Shown in pieces: positions 60,007-64,000 of a DNA stretch of 64,000 bases. Position numbers and translations under genes: made by a program. The notes beneath the pieces were generated by a model. The model saw only the letters and a program-made list of their open reading frames with translations. It was not told the origin of the DNA and searched no databases. Source of the DNA: Hydractinia symbiolongicarpus (lineage: Eukaryota; Cnidaria; Hydrozoa; Anthoathecata; Hydractiniidae); the NCBI RefSeq assembly GCF_029227915.1, contig NC_079884.1, positions 14,570,001 through 14,634,000 on the forward strand, in the 5' to 3' direction. How positions within the stretch are numbered: position 1 is the first letter of the stretch; each line of letters opens with the position of its first letter.

Positions 60007-63000
60007 TTACACAATATCAGCCATAAATACATCTATGCTGTTCAATAGTAGCTGTTTGCTCTCTATCTTAGTCAAATATGTTTTTTCAAGCTCATTCTTA
60101 CTCTAAAAAGAAAAAAAGAGAAAGAAATAAAATAGTAAATACAAAATTCACAAATAAACAATAAAATAAAAAAAATAATGGAAGTCAGGTCAGAACCGGA
60201 GGAAAGTGTGCTTAAATAAAGAAATCGAATCATTTTTGTTCTACGGCTTTAGCCGATAGAACTTAAAAATGGGCTCCTTTTTTTGTCGCCGTTTTTACTA
60301 CCGAGACTAGTGAAGCACGGAAGGATACCAGTCTAGCGGTTACGGAAGTTATAAGTTAGTCGGTGTTGAGAACTATTTGCTCACCAGTAGCTAGTTCCAA
60401 CAGGCTAAAGTTCTTTTTAAAAGATAAAATAAATCAAAAATAGTAGTTTTTATTGACTTTTACGTTTCATACAATTTCATAAAATCAGTGTTTTCAAACT
60501 TGAACTCGTTTTTATACTTTCATATTTTTTTGCAGTTCCAGTTAAAAATAATTATTAATAACGTGAGCACTTTTTCTGCACAATTGGAGAAGTAAACCAT
60601 ATTTTACATTGGAATTCTTTCCACCGGCTAGAATTTTGTTCGCGTGTTTGCAACTTTGTGGCACTTACACAACAGTTATTTCGGATCAAAAACTACGAAG
60701 TATAGGATTTCCACACGACATTCCTTCCTTTTTTTTCAATCCAAGAAAGAAATTGATTTAAATCACAAAAGGATTGTTTTCAACACCTCCTTACAATTAA
60801 AACAAATAGTTCGACTTCTCTTCTATGCTAATAATACTTATTATCTGTCTGTTCAAAATGGCGAACAAGGATGAACGAAACAACGAAGCAGGAAACACGT
60901 ACGACGATCAAAATTTCGTGGATTTGTCTCCGGGCTAATAACTAGTCTTTGATAATAATACTCGTCGTTGGTTAACAACTAGTTTACTATGATAATCACT
61001 CGTTGCGAAAACAAGCACCTCTTTTAACGCAAAAAGGAAGTGTCGGTCATTTTTTCTTTTTAAAAGGGAGACCACATGGAAAATAAGCTGTTAATAATCT
61101 TCGTGCTGGGATGTTTTTTTTATCACTGTCAACCTTTTTGTTAACCCACATATAATTCTATTTTAAAGTTTATCAATACTTTATAAAATACAGTGTGAAG
61201 AGAGAATGAGTGTGAATAGAGGTGTTTTAAACTGCGTGTATAAAACAGAAGTTAATTACAGGTGACCTGACAGAACATTAACAGCAACAAAAACACATCT
61301 AAATTTGGAAAGTTAAAAAATCATGTTGCAAAGATAATTTACACCTTGCGTTAGTGCTTTGAGGTAGCCAGAAATTATTATTTATTAACGGTCAAAAAAT
61401 TTGATTATATGAGTTAAGAAAGGAGTAAAGAAATTTTGCGAAATGAGTAAGCTCCCACACAAAAAGTCTACCAAAAAAATCCTTACGGTCTATACGCGGA
61501 GAAATACGGTATTGTACTATATTTATTGAGAAATATAGTTTTTGTGAAGGAAACCTTAAAAGCTCGATTTAAATGATGGTATTTTCAAGTTCTTCTTTGC
61601 TTTAAAGGTTATTTTTTAGAATAAATAACAAATAAAAAAGAACACGGTAATAGGTAAAAATCATAGAAACCAACCTTTAAAAGAGCGTTCATTTCATTTA
61701 TCTTCCGAAGTAAATCTGCTTTTTCACTTCTCAATATAAAAGCTTCTTTTAATTGAACGCTTCTCTGACGTTGAAAGTCTGAATCAAGAGAAAGAAATCT
61801 CCTTTTCTTAATATATATATTGTGATCGCCACACATAGAAAAAAAAATCTAGTGCTTTAACAATGGTTCACTTAAACATTACCTTTTAAGAACAAAAGAA
61901 AAAAACATAGAAACAAACAAACCTTCAAATTGCTGTTGAATGGTCTCCGACGAAAATTCCGGAAATTGCAAATCGTGAATTTTTTCCTGAAAAGGACAAA
62001 AACGTACCCTCTTAAAAAATGAAATCAACACTAACTAGCCATTAAATAAACTAACTACATCTACTGAGGAAATATTTGTATGGTATAAAATTGAAAAAAA
62101 AGCGATCTGCAAAATTAAACCTAGGAGAAATTCTGTGAAAATTTCTTCCCGTATCCGTTAGTGTTATGGAAATTCCAACTCTTCAAAATTGTCTACACAA
62201 GAAACCACGTGAAAAAAGCAAGTCACTTCACAATGCCTACGATAAGATATCAAATTGACAAAGTGAACTTTCAGACCGGTGCAAGATTTCCATGTAAACA
62301 CGAAATGCGGTTTTCGATAGGTGCGCGCACTTAAGTCACGAATATGAAAGATTTGGTCTTTAGCGTGGCACCCCTGTAATTAAATTCAACCCGAAGTGCA
62401 AAATTATATGAACAGTTGCAATTTTCATTACTGTGTGAAATTTCAATTCTCATGTAAACGGCGTCAAATAGAAGAATCATTTTGAATAAGGTCCAATGTA
62501 GTCGCGTATTATGTCATGGGAGGACGGATAGAATTAAAGGACTGATAGACAAGCTAACAAAAGCAAATGTTTAAAGAGACAAACCTCGCATTTTTTACAG
62601 AACCATTTTCCAGAAGGTATTTCTGTCATCTGTGCACATTCCAAGTGAAACACTAACGGACATGTATCACACAGTAATAATTCTCCAACATTACTACACT
62701 TGTGGCATAATTCTTCATGATAATCTTCAATACCATCCTAAATAAAAAAACACCATTTTCTATTGATCGCAATAACTTTTGAACAAAAAATACATTTTTT
62801 GGGCCAGAATAGAAGGGACAATATAAGTCAAGTCACACTGTTGGGCTTTCGGTTTTGCGAGTCCTTCGCTTTAGGTGATAACACTGACAACATATATAAA
62901 TGTTTACAATTAAGAGATAAATAAGAATAAATAACAAATAAATATTAACGGTAAAATGCAATGAATAATTTTTTTAAAGCAAAAAATTCAGACAATTATT

Positions 63001-63508
63001 CACTTTTTGATTCGATTCGCGAAATGTCTCAAGGTCAACAAACTTAATTAATTTTTTGCGAATGAGAAGATTTTAATGTTCTATGGAGATAACAACAATT
63101 AGTGTTGTGGTTATTGATGATGATGAACAAAGACAATATTCTTCTTACACCGATAACATTGCACTTCAACAGGATCATAAAATGTGTTGAGAATTCTAAT
63201 TGTCTTTCTGATCACCTCAAATATTGACGTGGGGGAGTTCCATGTGTACTGGTCAGTCAGTATGTGTTATCTTATCAACTTGTAGAAAGATGAAAAATCC
63301 ATAAATCCAAATGTCAACAATACAACTTCTTCATGCCCGAATCAATACATTTAGTATTTTCAGATGTGGTAATAACATTCAAAGAAAAAAACTACAGGAT
63401 AACATAATCTCACCTCAAAACCAGTCGATTGAATAGTGACGATTTTTTGCTCTGACAAAGAAACAGCTTGAGGTGTTGAAGTAGGTGCTGTCACTGGCTT
63501 TAATTTCT
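60007..63508 (-). CDS. PHD-finger and coiled-coil protein, PHF21A/BHC80-like (5' end missing)
   Basis: Five exons join in frame: 63508-63414, 62737-62585, 61986-61923, 61778-61675, 60102-60007, with stop at 60009-60007. The second exon is a complete PHD finger with the Cys4-His-Cys3 pattern (CHKCSNVGELLLCDTCP, FHLECAQM, KWFCKKC). Before it lies a Thr/Ser/Pro-rich segment. After it come about 85 residues with heptad-like leucines (LRSEKADLLRKINEMNALLK, NELEKTYLTKIESKQLLL), likely a coiled coil. PHD followed directly by a C-terminal coiled coil is the layout of PHF21A/BHC80, the reader of unmethylated histone H3 in the LSD1-CoREST complex. The short terminal helix also resembles it. That assignment is inference; the PHD finger is clear. 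The 5' exons lie beyond 63508, probably outside the window. Confidence 0.78.
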
Positions 63509-64000
63509 CTAAAATGAGTATCAAAAGATAAACGCTATTAAAAAAGTTGCTATAAGCAAAATAACAATTCCTTCCAGGTGAAATGCAATTACATGACAGC
63601 ACCAACAAACGGTTACTACCAGTCTCAGTTGCTATGGTCAAAATTTAAATTAATTTGCTAAAAAGTTGCTTAACGTAACATTCAAAGTTTATATGATTTG
63701 AGTTTTACATTTGCTAACCAACTGGTATTCTTAGCGGTTGCTTAACTTTTAATTCAAACCCAGCCTCATTCCTTGGCAAAAAAGCTTATTTTATAGCGGA
63801 TATAAATACAATATTCGTCATATTAGAACAAAGAAGGAAAGATAAGAGGAATCTTTATGCAAGAGGAGGGAATATAAATTTTTCTCGATATCTACAACCA
63901 CTAAAAAGTATTAATCTTCTTAAAGTAAAGTAGCCTTGCCCGGCGGTGTTTGGTACATAACACGTAAGTAGAATATGTATAAACCAGCACCAATAGTGTC
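63509..64000. other. Probable intron of the PHD gene
   Basis: AT-rich sequence upstream of the first recognised PHD-gene exon. I could not identify another exon before the window ends. Confidence 0.5.

Overview
This window looks like nuclear DNA of an early-branching animal, most likely a cnidarian. It is AT-rich, and the genes are split by short to medium GT-AG introns. The gene content (chitin synthase with SAM domains, Zic, a tailless-type nuclear receptor, synaptotagmin, an ADAMTS-like protein) is metazoan. A hydrozoan or other medusozoan is my best guess, from general impression rather than from a diagnostic marker. I rebuilt exon chains by hand from splice sites. Every chain reported here keeps reading frame across all of its junctions.

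Layout. 679-3854 (+): the last ten exons of a fibronectin type III protein whose 5' end lies outside the window. 3855-8611: no gene seen. 8612-11850 (+): a seven-exon nuclear receptor of the NR2E/tailless group. 12792-36442 (-): a 31-exon, 1463-residue secreted protein that dominates the window. Its order is signal peptide, prodomain, ADAMTS metalloprotease, disintegrin-like, TSP1, Cys-rich, more TSP1, two CUB, a charged linker made of very small exons, and two WAP domains. Its zinc-binding site keeps the three histidines, but the catalytic glutamate is a serine. 37169-38428 (+): an intronless synaptotagmin, head to head with the ADAMTS-like gene across 726 bp. 39548-46019 (-): a 13-exon, 1651-residue type-2 chitin synthase with two SAM domains near the C-terminus. 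46020-54999: a long stretch with no gene, containing a 32-bp minisatellite. 55000-56152: a mosaic of transposon debris (OTU-like fragment, tRNA-derived SINE, tRNA-like cloverleaf, hAT transposase C-terminus). 56903-59197 (-): a Zic-type zinc-finger factor. 60007-63508 (-): the 3' part of a PHD-finger and coiled-coil protein resembling PHF21A/BHC80.

The genes do not form a pathway; this is ordinary animal synteny. The only close arrangement is the divergent ADAMTS-like/synaptotagmin pair, which may share a promoter. Mobile DNA is mostly small non-autonomous elements in introns and intergenic DNA: a 743-bp piggyBac-like element with TTAA target sites, two short terminal-inverted-repeat elements, pogo/Tigger-like remnants, and tandem repeats. 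The most notable observation is the ADAMTS-CUB-WAP protein, with its apparently dead protease and its run of frame-neutral mini-exons.
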